The position numbers and the translations under genes are program-made. A stretch of DNA of 64,000 nt from Actinernus sp. WN-2022 (lineage: Eukaryota; Cnidaria; Anthozoa; Actiniaria; Actinernidae): positions 146,932,344 to 146,996,343 of the forward strand of contig JAOWCC010000577.1 of the NCBI GenBank assembly GCA_030867875.1, given 5' to 3'. The notes under the pieces were generated by a model. That model was not told the DNA's origin. It did no database searches and was given only the letters and a program-made list of their open reading frames with translations. Shown in pieces: positions 1 through 10,749 of the stretch. Position 1 is the first letter of the stretch. Every line of letters starts with the position of its first letter.

Positions 1-925
1 TCATGACCTGACAAGACACTGTTCAGTTTCACTTTCCCTCTCAGCTTTGCTCTTGAGTTGAAGTTAAGTTTGGCTTTGTTAAAGACTTCTTATTCAGTTG
101 TATGGTATAATTTGTGCAGTATATTTGAGTATACCAATCCACAGAGATTCAAATAACAATGCCGTGGCGAAAGAGAAGCTTAAATGAGAAATATTTTGTC
201 TTCCTAGAAAAAAACACAACATCTTGCCATTTCTATCGAAGAAGCCTTTGGTTTCAGCAGCAAAGCAACACGCTAAATTCCAATTCGATATGTGTGGATT
301 AGCTGGATCCTGGCTTTCAGTTTGAGCTTGATCATTCAGCCCCTTCAGGTCGTCGCGTTGTATATAGCACCAGTTGAAATATCATGAGCCTGTTGGAAGG
401 CTTTCGCACGGTGAAGTTAAATAAAACATTAAACTGCTTACATTTGAGAGATGGGACTCCATATTAGAGAGAAATTTCCTCGCGGGCGACCATCTTGATT
501 TACTGTATTAAATTATGTAAATAAATTAACCTGGAGAGTGTTACGTGACCAGCACAGTGCAATCTGATTGGTGGTGAACTTGAAATTTAATACATGGGAA
601 CAAAGAAAAAATAACCGCATGGGTCAAAAGTCAAAATTTTGTTGCATGAAACAAAAGAAAAACCGCTTGCATTTTAAGACTCGGTGCTGCCACAGGCAGC
701 CCGAGTAAAAACGGCTGATAAAAAAGATCTGAACGTCAGTCTGTTGAGGCCATTAGGTGATAGAGTTTTAGCCCTATCTAACAAATATGTTTCGCGTGCC
801 TTGCGACGATAGGTATTTTTAGTAGGAAGTAATTCTAGTGTGATGAGTTTCATGTTCCTAATGGAGAGGCCTGGCATGTTAAAGTGGGTACTGCAGCAGT
901 TGCGTTTGCGTGACTTCGATTGCTT
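1..925. other. No gene recognised
   Basis: AT-rich sequence with no reading frame I can support. Short open stretches on both strands show no recognisable motif, and I see no tandem or inverted repeat of note. Confidence 0.5.
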
Positions 926-1325
926 GTAACTTGTCTATGTCAACTAGTTCGCGCAAAACTCAAAAATCCAAACACATCACTTCAGCCCTCTCTTGACACT
1001 TTCCGCTGCAACTCAAATCAACATGGTTGTCTGACTTCATTGTCCTCACATAGTAGATGGCAAACCACCATACACTTTAATCAACACTGGCGAAGTGATA
1101 CAAATTAAACAACACCTAACTTACATGATCGAATGCAAAAAAAATGTAGCAAACGACATATAGGAGAAACTAAACGCACACTTCGTGACATAGATATAGA
1201 ACTGGTTCAGTACAGCGACTCTACCTTCACCAATGATCGTTTAGAAAACGTCGTATAGGAAATTCTTCGAATCCTTGGTATTATTTTAGAAAAACTGTTA
1301 CGGACACACGCTGCAGCAATGCGCC
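926..1325 (+). pseudogene. Penelope-like element, 3' ORF remnant (GIY-YIG region)
   Basis: In broken frames the + strand reads like the C-terminal part of a Penelope-like (PLE) polyprotein. There is a linker resembling DTFRCN...CLTS at about 1000-1045, then a GIY-YIG-like stretch (KRHIGETKRTLRD) at about 1145-1190 after a one-base frame shift inside a run of eight A. In PLEs the GIY-YIG endonuclease nicks target DNA to prime reverse transcription. No reverse transcriptase (RT) domain is visible upstream, so this is a 5'-truncated, frameshifted copy. It differs in sequence from the PLE at 1426-3709, so it probably belongs to another family. It runs directly into a minisatellite. Confidence 0.55.
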
Positions 1326-1411
1326 CGACATGGCCAGCAAGGCTACAGGAGTGTTTACGTTGCATGGCCAGCAAGGCTACAGGAGTGTTTACGTTGCATG
1401 GCCAGCAAGGC
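1326..1411. repeat. 34-bp minisatellite, left part
   Basis: About two and a half copies of a 34-bp unit containing GCATGGCCAGCAAGGCTACA and GGAGTGTTTACGTT. The array resumes at 3724 on the far side of the Penelope-like dimer, so the dimer inserted inside it. Confidence 0.85.
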
Positions 1412-1787
1412 TACATCTAGAAGTGATAGGCAACTAGTTCCTGTAAAAACTAGTGTTGGTCTGCGTCGGCGGGGAAGATAAACACTGGTATGTAATCAAC
1501 TAAAGTCGATTGAGGTATGCTAACCGCCGTGGAAAGCGAGTAGCAGCTGACGTTTCGAGCACTAGCCCTTCGTCAGAGCAAAAGAGGGAATTGTGGGTGG
1601 GGAAACGGTTAATATAGTGTCGAGTACATGATTACCGCTGAGGAAACATGTGCTCGGATCAATTGGGATCAAAGAAAAGTGCGCCAACAATAGAAATGCT
1701 AATAGTAATATTTGTAACAGGAAGTGTTGATGAGTAAACTAAGGAAACATGCTGATCTAAGTCTGAGTGAATACGTGAATTCTGAAA

Positions 1788-3002
1788 TTAAATGAACGAA
1801 AATCGTTCATTAATACCGTGAGGTGACAAAGTTCCTAATTTGAAAATAAAGTTCTGTTCTTTGCGTTTGCGAGTGTCGGTAGTACCTTGATGCAGAGAAA
1901 TGCCGCATACGGTGATGTGATTAATGCAATGACCAGGAAGGTTAAAGTGACGAGCTACAGGTTTGGCGAGATCCTTGCTGTTAGTTCTAACATCTAGCAA
2001 GTGTTCGCGGAATCGATCTCCTAATCTTCGCCCTGTTTCTCCGATGTAGAGTTTGTTACAAAGTGTGCAGGTGATACAATAAATGACATTACTGGCAGTA
2101 CAATCAAAATGGTCAGTGACTTTAAGAGAGCCTTTCGGTCCTGAAATAAATGTCGTAGGTTTAGTATAAGCACAAGTATTGCATCGTGTCCTAGAACATT
2201 TAAAAGTGCCTGGTTGAAGATCAGGTTGTAGTGATCCTTTGACTAGGGAATCACGGAGATTCTTGTCACGTTTGAAAGAAATGAGAGGAGGTTGCGGGAA
2301 GATAGAGGCGTTCTCTGGATCACTCTGTAAAATCTTAAAGTTCCTCTGGATAATTTTCTTGATAGACAGATTAGACGGATGGTAAGTCAATGGAAACGGA
2401 ATCCTATCTTCAGTCTTCGGTTTGGACGGTAGCAGAGCCGTTCTTCTGTCGATGTTACGGGCGCGGTCCAATGCAGTTGTCACAACAGCGTTAGGATAAC
2501 CGCGCTCGACAAAGAACTGGTGCATCTCCTCGGACTTTGAATTGAAGTCGGATTCATCGCTGCACAAACGGCGAAGCCTAAGGAATTGGGAATATGGGAT
2601 AGAGGTTTTAACATGTGTAGGATGAGAAGATGAAAACAATAAATAACTGTGCGAATCAGTTGGCTTGTAATGAACAGTCGTGGTTAGACTATTGCCGCTA
2701 ACAGAAACATTGACATCCAAAAAAGTGATAGAAACATCTGAAATCTCCCATGTAAAGTCGAGAGCCGGATGAAAGTTGTTAACGAAATCAATAAACCGTT
2801 CTAGATCCCGTTTACTAGAAGAAGTTGCACCGATAAAATCAGGCGTAGGACCGTTGTACTGATCAAAAATTTGTTCCTCTACATAACCAACAAAAAGGTT
2901 AGCATAACTGGGGCCCATTTTCGTGCCCATAGCTACGCCGTTAGTCTTCTTGTAAAATTCACCAGAAAATGAAAAGCAATTGAGAGTAAGAACGAGTAAG
3001 AA
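1788..3002 (-). pseudogene. Penelope-like RT (C-terminal part) plus GIY-YIG endonuclease
   Basis: Open frame of about 400 codons covering the end of the reverse transcriptase (GEFYKKTNGVAMGTKMGPSYAN, palm motifs) and a long linker with a CX4CX2C-type cluster (KCSRTRCNTCAY). It ends in a GIY-YIG domain with the core LYIGETGRRLGDRFREH. The catalytic YADD-type part of the RT is missing because the copy is 5'-truncated. The frame stays open past 3002 to 3053, but those first residues are the antisense of the opposing + copy and are not PLE protein. The GIY-YIG end is intact here and damaged in the + copy. The product would be a nuclear retroelement protein, and this copy is not functional. Confidence 0.85.
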
Positions 3003-3709
3003 AGGCTCTCTTAAAGTCACTGACCATTTTGATTGTACTGCCAGTAATGTCATTTATTGTATCACCTGCACACTTTGTAACAAACTCTACATCTAGGGCG
3101 AAGATTAGGAGATCGATTCCGCGAACACTTGCTAGATGTTAGAACTAACAGCAAGGATCTCGCCAAACCTGTAGCTCGTCACTTTAACCTTCCTGGTCAT
3201 TGCATTAATCACATCACCGTATGCGGCATTTCTCTGCATCAAGGTACTACCGACACTCGCAAACGCAAAGAACAGAACTTTATTTTCAAATTAGGAACTT
3301 TGTCACCTCACGGTATTAATGAACGATTTTCGTTCATTTAATTTCAGAATTCACGTATTCACTCAGACTTAGATCAGCATGTTTCCTTAGTTTACTCATC
3401 AACACTTCCTGTTACAAATATTACTATTAGCATTTCTATTGTTGGCGCACTTTTCTTTGATCACAATTGATCCGAGCACATGTTTTCTCAGCGGTAATCA
3501 TGCATTGGCGCAATTTCCTTTGATCCCAATTGATCCGAGTACATGTTTCCTCAGCGGTAATCATGTACTCGACACTATATTAACCGTTTCCCCACCCACA
3601 ATTCCCTCTTTTGCTCTGACGAAGGGCTAGCGCTCGAAACGTCAGCTGCTACTCGCTTTCCACGGCGGTTAGCATACCCCAATCGACTTTAGTTGATTAC
3701 ATACCAGTG
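3003..3709 (+). pseudogene. Second, inverted Penelope-like 3' copy
   Basis: Opposite-strand copy of the 3' end of the same element. The frame from 3129 to 3341 is almost identical to the C-terminus of the - strand copy and ends with the same residues (INERFSFI). Around 3090-3096 a small deletion removes the GETG part of the GIY-YIG core and introduces a stop, so the endonuclease is dead. The 3' non-coding part (3345-3709) carries a local duplication around GATCCGAG and CTCAGCGGTAATCATG. Confidence 0.8.
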
Positions 3710-3723
3710 TACATCTAGAAGTG

Positions 3724-4045
3724 TTTACTTTGCATGGCCAGCAAAACCTGCAGGAGTGTTCACGTTACTATAGCTGTGATGGCCATCAAGGTTACATGAG
3801 TGTTTACGTTGCATGGCCAGCAAGACTGCAGGAGTGTTTACGTTGCATGGCCAGCAAGACTGTAGGAGTGTTTACGTTGCATGGCCAGCAGCCAGCAGCC
3901 AGCAGCCAGAAAATCCTACAGGAGTGTTCACGTTACTATAGCTGTGATGGCCATCAAGGTTACATGAGTGTTTACGTTGCATGGCCAGCAAGACTGCAGG
4001 AGTGTTTACGTTGCATGGCCAGCAAGGCTGCAGGAATGTTCATAT
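3724..4045. repeat. Minisatellite, right part
   Basis: Continuation of the array at 1326-1411, with GTTTACGTTGCATGGCCAGC repeated at least six times. A longer variant block (GTGTTCACGTTACTATAGCTG, then GATGGCCATCAAGGTTACATG) occurs twice, and an inner (CAGCCAG)n run lies at about 3890-3912. It stays open in one + frame by unit length only; I do not call a protein. Confidence 0.8.
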
Positions 4046-4435
4046 GGAAAACAGCATTAAAGGAAGGGTTCTAAAAAAGGGTTCTAAAAATTCAAAAAAT
4101 ACAAGCAAGCCGGGTATTTTTCTTCGAGTAATGTTCATTATATATATAATTAGTTGTCATTATTCACACATTTTCCCTGGACCTTTTGCAGTTGTTGCAT
4201 TTAATTATTCGGAGAAACCTTCGGCATAAAAATAACTGTTGTGATATTTACATTTGCGATCGAAACCTTTTTCTAGGTTTGACAGCTAAAATACACGCCT
4301 GAATATATTTTTTACGAGAGCCTCGAGCCAGTAAATGATATTTTTAATGAATGAGGCTGCCAAGAGTTCGCTAAAACTGCCGGTAACCGATGACATACAA
4401 GGGTTGCGGGCGGTAATCATCACTTGAGTATTTTA
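4046..4435. other. Unannotated spacer
   Basis: AT-rich, no supportable frame. It ends in the GGCAC target copy of the LTR retrotransposon. Confidence 0.5.
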
Positions 4436-4440
4436 GGCAC

Positions 4441-4574
4441 TGTTGTATCTGTATGACGTCAGAGAACAGTGACGTCATGGTTGAAGAGGTGGAATAAACG
4501 AGACGTTAAGTTGTACACACGTGTATAGTTGTTCTCATCATATTAAGTCTGTAAAGACTCTGTAGAACACAAAA
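4441..4574 (+). repeat. 5' LTR
   Basis: Starts TGTTGTATCTG and ends GAACACAAAA. It holds two perfect TGACGTCA palindromes (4454-4461 and 4470-4477), 8 bp apart, and an AATAAA at 4493-4498. The TGACGTCA pair is a CREB/ATF-type site and a plausible promoter element of the LTR; activity is inference. Confidence 0.92.
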
Positions 4575-4575
4575 T

Positions 4576-4586
4576 TGGCGACGAGG
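4576..4586 (+). promoter_or_regulatory. Primer-binding site, tRNA-Ser type
   Basis: TGGCGACGAGG lies one base after the 5' LTR. It is complementary to the 3' end (including CCA) of animal tRNA-Ser(GCU), as known for Mag-type elements. Confidence 0.7.
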
Positions 4587-4615
4587 ATGGGATCCGTGCC
4601 CATGAATGCATAGAC

Positions 4616-5793
4616 ATGGCTACAAACTTTGGAAATGTGGGTAGATTTGACGAAAAGATCGAGAATTTCAGTGATTATGCTGGTCGTTGCGAAGCCTTCA
4701 TGGCGGCGAATGAAATTGATCCAGACAGGAAGGTAAATGTATTCCTGGCAGTAATTGGTCCAGATGCTTACAAGCTGTTGAAGAATCTCTGTGATCCTCA
4801 AAACCCTAATGAGAAGACGTATGAAGAGCTTAAACGGAGCTTACAAGAACATTACAAACCGGCTCCGATTGTGATCGCTGAAAGACATAATGCACCTATC
4901 AGCGGCTTCCCCGAGGGGTCGACCAGGGGGATTGTAAAAAGACAGAAACTATCTTGACGATTTCTCACAGGGGTAGGGGAATCATCCCTTTCAAAGTCCC
5001 CTGGTTAGGTCTTACACGACCTACATGACCTAAACATAACAACGTTATTATGCCTCCGGCATCGAAATTCTACGCTGGTCTCTCACGCTTTAACTCTTGT
5101 ATTAAAGAAGAAAAAACAATCTCCGTGTTTAGTTTCATGACAAAAACAATTTGAACAAATCCCCCACTCCAGTCTTCCAACCCTAAAACAAAGTTGAGCA
5201 TTTCCCCGACCCCAGGGGCAATGTTTGCATTCAATCCTCCTGCATTCCCCCACATATCTCCGTGGTTAGCCCGGGGGTCGACCCCTCCGGGAAGCCGCTG
5301 ATAGGTGCATAAATTTTGGACTGCTTCACAAGAAGAAGGAGAGAGTGTCTCAGTTTTCGTGGCGAGGTTGAAGAAATTGGCTTCTACGTGTAACTTCGGT
5401 GCATTTTTGACTCAAGCCCTTCGGGACAGATTGGTGTCCGGATTGCATCCTAAAATGTCAAGAACGCAGCGCCATCTTTTGTCAATAAGAGATTTGACTT
5501 ACGCCATAGCACATGATCGATGCGTTGCAGACGAAATGGCGGGAAAAGCAAACAAAGAGCACATGGGAGAGTCGGTGCGGGAAGAAGCTAACGCAGTTCA
5601 AGCTTTTCAACTTTATAAAGGAATAAAGAAGAAAGCTAGTGGAAACCGTAACAATCCAAGGAATGATGGGAGTCTTGATAAGTGTAAATCGTGTGGCAGT
5701 ACTACACATGATTCAAGTTGTTGCAAGTATAGAGATGCCACATGTCATCACTGTCTGCGAAAAGGGCACATTCGTCCTGTGTGTAAAGACTGA
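4616..5793 (+). pseudogene. gag: gag, split by a MITE
   Basis: The N-terminal part starts with ATG at 4616 and is typical Mag/Ty3 gag (EDPDRKVNVFL-like capsid region, YEELKRSLQEHY). It is interrupted at 4891 by a 419-bp MITE and resumes at 5313. Removing the MITE and one TAA copy joins the halves in frame with no lost codon. The C-terminus has two zinc knuckles (CKSCGSTTHDSSC and CHHCLRKGHIRPVC, about 5685-5785) for RNA packaging. A TGA at 5791-5793 separates gag from pol in the same frame; it could be a decay mutation or a read-through stop, and I cannot tell which. Confidence 0.88.
4891..5309. mobile_element. MITE in gag, 3-bp TAA target duplication
   Basis: A 419-bp element with inverted ends of about 30 bp (TGCACCTATCAGCGGCTTCC at the left, its complement at the right ending at 5309). 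It is flanked by TAA at 4888-4890 and 5310-5312. It codes for nothing evident. A 3-bp TWA duplication is typical of PIF/Harbinger transposons; the ends do not show the usual GGG start, so the superfamily is tentative. Confidence 0.85.
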
Positions 5794-8700
5794 TTGTCAG
5801 GAACTTTTCGTCAAAGAAAACCCCAGAATGTGAACATGAACAATTGTGAGTCTGGCTCTGATGATGAAGTAGATGTAGAGAGTGATGTTGCATTTGGTTT
5901 GTACCGAACTGAAACTGAACATAACGCTGGAACTGCCACTAGTAAACCGTACGTAGTTAATATCCAAGTAGATGATACTAATGTGGCTATGGAGATAGAT
6001 ACCGGGGCTTCTCGTTCAACTGTGTCAGAGTATGTATATAATACCTTTTTCTCTGAGTATCCCTTGAAGAGGGCAGGTGTTACTTTGCGTAGTTATTCAG
6101 GGGAGAAAGTTCCCTTAGTAGAAACGATTTCGGTGCCTGTAAAAACATCCAGTTCTGATAGTGAAAAGATCCTTGATCTTATTGTAGTCCAAGGAAAACG
6201 CCCAGCTTTATTGGGGAGGGATTGGTTAAGTAAGATCAAGTTGGACTGGGGAAACATATCAGAAGAGTATCAGAAGAGGAGGTACATAATGAGTATTCTA
6301 CTCTTAAATCCCAGGTGTTTCCAGCTGAGTTCAATAATTTGTTAGATAAATACCAAGTGTTATTTAGTAACCAAAGCTCTGGCATAAAAGTTTTACTGGT
6401 AATTTGAAACTAAAAGAAGGAGTCAGGCCAGTATTCATGAAAGATAGACATGTGCCTTACTCGCTTGTATCGGAAGTAGAAAAAGAGTATGAGAGGCTTG
6501 TTCAGGCTGATATATTGTATCCAGTATCTCACAGTAATTGGGCTAGTCCTGTGGTACATGTTCCAAAATCTAATGGGTCAATTAGAGTGTGTGGGGACTA
6601 CAAAGCAGTCAATGAACGCATTGATGATGATGTGTACAAATTACCTAATGTACAAGACATGTTTGCCATGCTATCTAGGGATGGCTGTACCCCAGATACA
6701 TTCTCTGTTATTGATTTAGCCAGTGCTTTTAACCAGTTATTTCTGAATTACTCACAATCAACACGCGTAAAGGTTAGTTTAAGTCCAAGCGGTTATATTT
6801 TGGTGTAAAAACTGCAACTGCTCAATTCCAGAGGGTGATGGATACCATGCTATCAGGGATTCCAGGAGTGATGGTAAGAGTAGATGATATATTAGTAGCA
6901 ACATCTGGTGGTGCATCTGCTCACATGAAGATTCTAGAGCAGGTGTTCAGCAGATTAGCTAAACATAATGTAAGGTTAAATGGGAAAAAGTGTGAATTTT
7001 TCAAAGCCCAGGTGAAGTATATGGGTCACATGTTAAGCAAGCAAGGGATTAGTCCTGTGAAGAGTAAACTTGATGCCTTGAAATTGACCCCTAGACCTGC
7101 AGACATCTCAGAATTGAGGTCATTTTTAGGCATAATCAATTATTACTCTAAGTTCATCGTGGATTTTTCTTCCAAGTTGCATCCTCTGTATGAACTTCTC
7201 AGTAGCAAGACTGAATGGTTCTGGAATGAAGGCTGTGAAGTAGCTTTTTTGTGGGCCAAAGAGGTTCTCTCCAGTGAACAGATATTGGTTCACTATAACC
7301 CAAACAAACCCCTCATATTGAGTGTTGATGCAAGCTCATATGGCGTTGGGGCAGTTTTAAGCCACCAAATGGAGGATGGTACAGAAAGACCTATAGAATA
7401 TGCATCTCGCACACTAAATAGTGCTGATAAAAACTATGCCCAAATAGAAAAAGAGGGGTTAGCCATTATTTTTGGCATAAAACGATTCCATCTTTATCTC
7501 TATGGTAGGAAGTTCACCTTAGTGACTGATCATCAACCTTTAACACGCATATTTGGTCCTAAATCTGGTATTCCCTCATTGGCAGCTGCTAGACTGCAAC
7601 GGTGGGCCATAATTTTGTCAGGGTATCAGTACGACATAGTCTATAGGAAGTCATCAGACAATGCTAATGCAGATTTCTTCAGTAGACTTACCTTGCATAC
7701 TAAAGATGAAGATCTTGACCCAGATGAACAATTTGTACACAATACTGTGGTGAGTAGTCTACCTATAACTGCATTGGAGATTGTTGAGAGCACTAAGAAA
7801 GACAGAATACTTGTCAAGGTCTATGAATATACATCCTCAGGATGGCCATATCACTGTTTAGATTCAGAACTTAGACTATACTGGACTCGTAAGGAAGAAC
7901 TTTCCCTAGAAAATGGGTGCCTCCTTTGGGGCAGGCGTGTGATTATTCCTGTCACACTACAAGAACGTTTGTTGGAAGAACTGCATGAGTGTCATCCTGG
8001 AATGTGTCGTATGAAAGCCCTTTCAAGATCATTTGTGTGGTGGCCAGGTATTGACCTTGACATAGAAGATAAAGTCAGATTTTGTGAGAACTGTGTTAAT
8101 ACACAAACTTCTCCTAAAGCTGTTCCTTTGCTCTTATGGCCCTGGTGTACTGAACCTTGGCAAAGAATACATATTGATTTTGCTGAAGTAATGGCCCAAC
8201 AATTCTTTGTTATAGTGGATAGCCATTCTAAATGGATGGAGGTGTTTCCCATGAGCAGCACCACTGCCACTGTTACCATTGATATTCTCAGGACTGTATT
8301 TGCCAGGTATGGATTGCCACGAGAAGTGGTAAGTGATAATGGACCACAATTCAATTATCTGAAGAATTAAAAACATTTTTGAGAATGAATCGGGTTAAGC
8401 ATACACTGTGCCCTCCATACCATCCAGCAAGTAATGGATTAGCAGAGAGACATATACAGACATTCAAAGGTATGTATAAGACATATGACAACAAGAAGTC
8501 AATACAACACACAGTGGCTGATATTCTGTTTCGATACAGAAATATCCCACATTCAACCACAGGTAAGACTCCAGAAGAACTTTTTCTGAAAAGAGAACCT
8601 AGAACACACTCTCTTTAGTCAAACCTAGTTTGCAAAGCAGTGTAGAAAACAAGCAAGTTGCATCTAAACTGTACAGAGATGTCCACCCTAAAATGAGATC

Positions 8701-8989
8701 CTTTGATTTACATCAACAAGTCAGGGTAAAGAATGTGAGAGGGGGGAAGGAAAAATGGATACCGGGTACAATTGTGGCTGTACAAGGACCCGAAACGTAT
8801 CTCGTGAGAGTACCGGGAAATGCTCGCAGATATGTTCACGCCAATCATCTAATACCTGATGATGCCAGGGGTTTAAGTACTGAACGGGAGGGTAATGAAA
8901 TTGTGGAATATAATCACATTCCTGTTGTACAAGAGACACCTAGCCTAGACCAATACCAGTGGGCACACCTACCCCAGTTGAACAATTAG
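5794..8989 (+). pseudogene. pol: pol: protease, RT, RNase H, integrase
   Basis: Domains in order: aspartic protease (MEIDTGAS, about 5990); RT from about 6404 (GDYKAVNERI; FSVIDLASAFNQ); RT catalytic box RVDDIL (about 6880), where most elements have an aromatic residue before VDD; RNase H (LSVDASSYGVGAVL, 7320; VTDHQPL, 7525); integrase zinc finger (HECH...CENC, about 7985-8095); integrase DDE acids in HIDF (8170), SDNGPQF (8335) and AERHIQ (8440). Frame breaks lie near 6290, 6790, 8355 and 8610, so no full polyprotein can be made. The last open part (to 8989) is the basic C-terminal integrase tail. The element copies RNA into DNA and inserts it; this copy could move only in trans. Confidence 0.9.
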
Positions 8990-9217
8990 TTCCTAAGTCT
9001 GATCAGACCCCTACTTACTTCTGTAGTCAAGGATATTCCTGGTTTAGAGTTTAGTCAAGTTCCTGTAATCAGCCCTCAGCATACCATTCCTCAGCATGTG
9101 GGCACTCCTGTAACATTTACTCGTTCTGGACGTTTGAGTAAAGCATCTAAGAGGTTGGACTTATAATTAGTTTCTAGTGGTGTACACATCCTGTAAGAAA
9201 GTTTTGATTATTGTAAT

Positions 9218-9229
9218 AGGAAGGAGGAA
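9218..9229 (+). promoter_or_regulatory. Polypurine tract
   Basis: AGGAAGGAGGAA immediately precedes the 3' LTR; it would prime plus-strand DNA synthesis. Confidence 0.8.
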
Positions 9230-9364
9230 TGTTGTATCTGTATGACGTCAGAGAACAGTGACGTCATAGGTTGAAGAGGTGGAATAAAGGAGACGTTAAG
9301 TTATACACACGTGTATAGTTGTTCTCATCATATTAAGTCTGTAAAGACTCTGTAGAACACAAAA
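9230..9364 (+). repeat. 3' LTR
   Basis: Same as the 5' LTR apart from two substitutions and one inserted base. TGACGTCA sits at 9243-9250 and 9259-9266. Confidence 0.92.
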
Positions 9365-9369
9365 GGCAC

Positions 9370-10165
9370 GAAAGCAGTCTACCTCTTTGAGTCAGGAGAC
9401 GCTAAAGCACAAATGAATGCTTCAGTTTTCAAAGGCAAGTAGAACTCACTCATTCATTTGTATTTATTGTTCGAGTTTGTTATATATACCACACTGTATC
9501 GCAACGGTAGTATTTCCAGCACTCAAAACGATGGGTTAAAAATGGTTTGAACAGTTTCGTTCTTTATTTCCAGTTCCGCTAACTCCGGCAGAGTTATATC
9601 CGAGCAGTGTCTATGTTATTCCATCAGTCTTTTATTTATCGGCATGCGCTTTTGTGTTGTATTTCACATAACTATGCACTGATGCATGGCCAGGTTTCAG
9701 GCTGTATGATGTTTCTGTGTAAATACAGGTTGTTGCAGTGCGGCTTAGGTTCCGCCATTTTTACGCCTCCTATATATATATAGTGTCACAGTGTTCCATT
9801 GTGCACTTGTGCACTTGCTCCGTGATTTTTCGTTTTTATGACATTATGACTGCACAACCCCTATTATTATGTATGACCGTATAGGTACGTCCAATGCAGT
9901 CGTTGTACTTGCCATGCTTTGTATTTTGCTGGAGACTGGTTTGACTTGGTTTTTTTCAAGACGGGAAAAAGTCAAAGAAACATTCACATCAAAAACAGCA
10001 CGAAACTTGAAACTGTGGATCCGTCCTGTTTAACGTATCTTTCTCAATGTCAATATTGCATTTACAACCTTTAACTTCTAAGGAATGTACTCTCCGGAGC
10101 GGCATGTGGCCTGATACATGTATAAATCAAAGTTTATACATGTATAAATCAAAGTTTTATGTAAG
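9370..10165. other. Unannotated spacer
   Basis: No coding frame. It contains a (TA)n run near 9771-9782 and a short tandem of TACATGTATAAATCAAAGTT at about 10117-10157. Confidence 0.5.
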
Positions 10166-10169
10166 ACCA

Positions 10170-10390
10170 ACTGGGGCAAGTGTAAGACTGAGTACTTATT
10201 TATGAAGGAATGGAATGCCTTGCCAAATTCAGTAACCTTATCTAGCACATTTCCGGTGTTTAAACGTAATTACTGATTGGTTTGATGATGTATTTATACA
10301 CATTGCTTTTCTAAGTATTTTAGCTGTTTTTATCTTTTCTAAAATATTTCTAACTTTTACTTAATTAATTTTAGTTGTATAGAGGACTCC
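10170..10390 (+). pseudogene. 3' end of a non-LTR retrotransposon
   Basis: A short frame ending at the TGA near 10277 reads FMKEWNALPNSVTLSSTFPVFK-, the usual C-terminal signature (WN-LP---) of CR1/Jockey-type LINE reverse transcriptases. An AT-rich 3' untranslated stretch follows. The rest of the element is missing. Confidence 0.65.
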
Positions 10391-10748
10391 ATGTAAATCA
10401 CCTTCGGGTGACTGGGGCCTCGTCTCAAAATATATATATTATTATTAAAGTTCATTTTTCGATCAGATATACAACCTTGTTTATTTATTTACTACCGTGC
10501 TTGTCTTTCGTCAAGACAATATGCGTCTCCAAAACCAATGTTATATTGAACTTTGCCATGCTTCTGCCCATGTAAATCACCTTCGGGTGACTGGGGCCTC
10601 GTCTCAAAATATATATATATTATTATTAAAGTTCATTTTTCGATCAGATATACAACCTTGTTTATTTATTTACTACCGTGCTTGTCTTTCGTCAAGACAA
10701 TATGCGTCTCCAAAACCAATACTATATTCGACTTTGCCATGCTTCTGA
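10390..10748. repeat. 179-bp tandem duplication
   Basis: Two near-identical copies (start offset 179 bp) beginning CATGTAAATCACCTTCGGGTG, with AT-rich centres and GTCAAGACAATATGCGTCTC near the end. They follow a LINE tail and may be its duplicated 3' untranslated region. Confidence 0.85.
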
Positions 10749-10749
10749 A

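Larger units (their letters stand above)
1426..3709. mobile_element. Penelope-like element, head-to-head inverted dimer
   Basis: Two 5'-truncated copies of one PLE meet head to head near 3003. The longer runs on the - strand (3002 to 1426) and the shorter on the + strand (3003 to 3709). Their shared 3' parts are an inverted repeat of about 0.7 kb. The dimer is flanked by an exact 14-bp duplication, TACATCTAGAAGTG, at 1412-1425 and 3710-3723, and the same minisatellite lies on both sides. Such inverted partial copies and target duplications of this size are known for Penelope elements. The - copy has about 70 extra bases at its 3' end (1426-1490). The + copy has a partial tandem duplication of about 65 bp near 3445-3565 that the - copy lacks. 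Confidence 0.85.
4441..9364 (+). mobile_element. Ty3/Gypsy LTR retrotransposon, Mag-like
   Basis: Complete element with 134/135-bp LTRs, primer-binding site, gag, pol (protease, RT, RNase H, integrase) and polypurine tract. It is flanked by a 5-bp target duplication GGCAC (4436-4440 and 9365-9369). The LTRs differ by two substitutions and one indel by eye, suggesting a fairly recent insertion. Even so, pol has several frame breaks and gag is split by a MITE (4891-5309). Mag-like affiliation rests on the tRNA-Ser-type primer site, the double CCHC gag and the general RT/IN pattern; it was not tested by phylogeny. Confidence 0.92.

Noticed and set aside
3003..3053. Start of the Penelope-like ORF (MTLLAVQSKWS)
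   Set aside because: These residues are antisense of the opposing copy; the true PLE sequence starts about 3002.
7992..8376. - strand ORFs opposite integrase
   Set aside because: Shadows of the pol frame, with no motif of their own.
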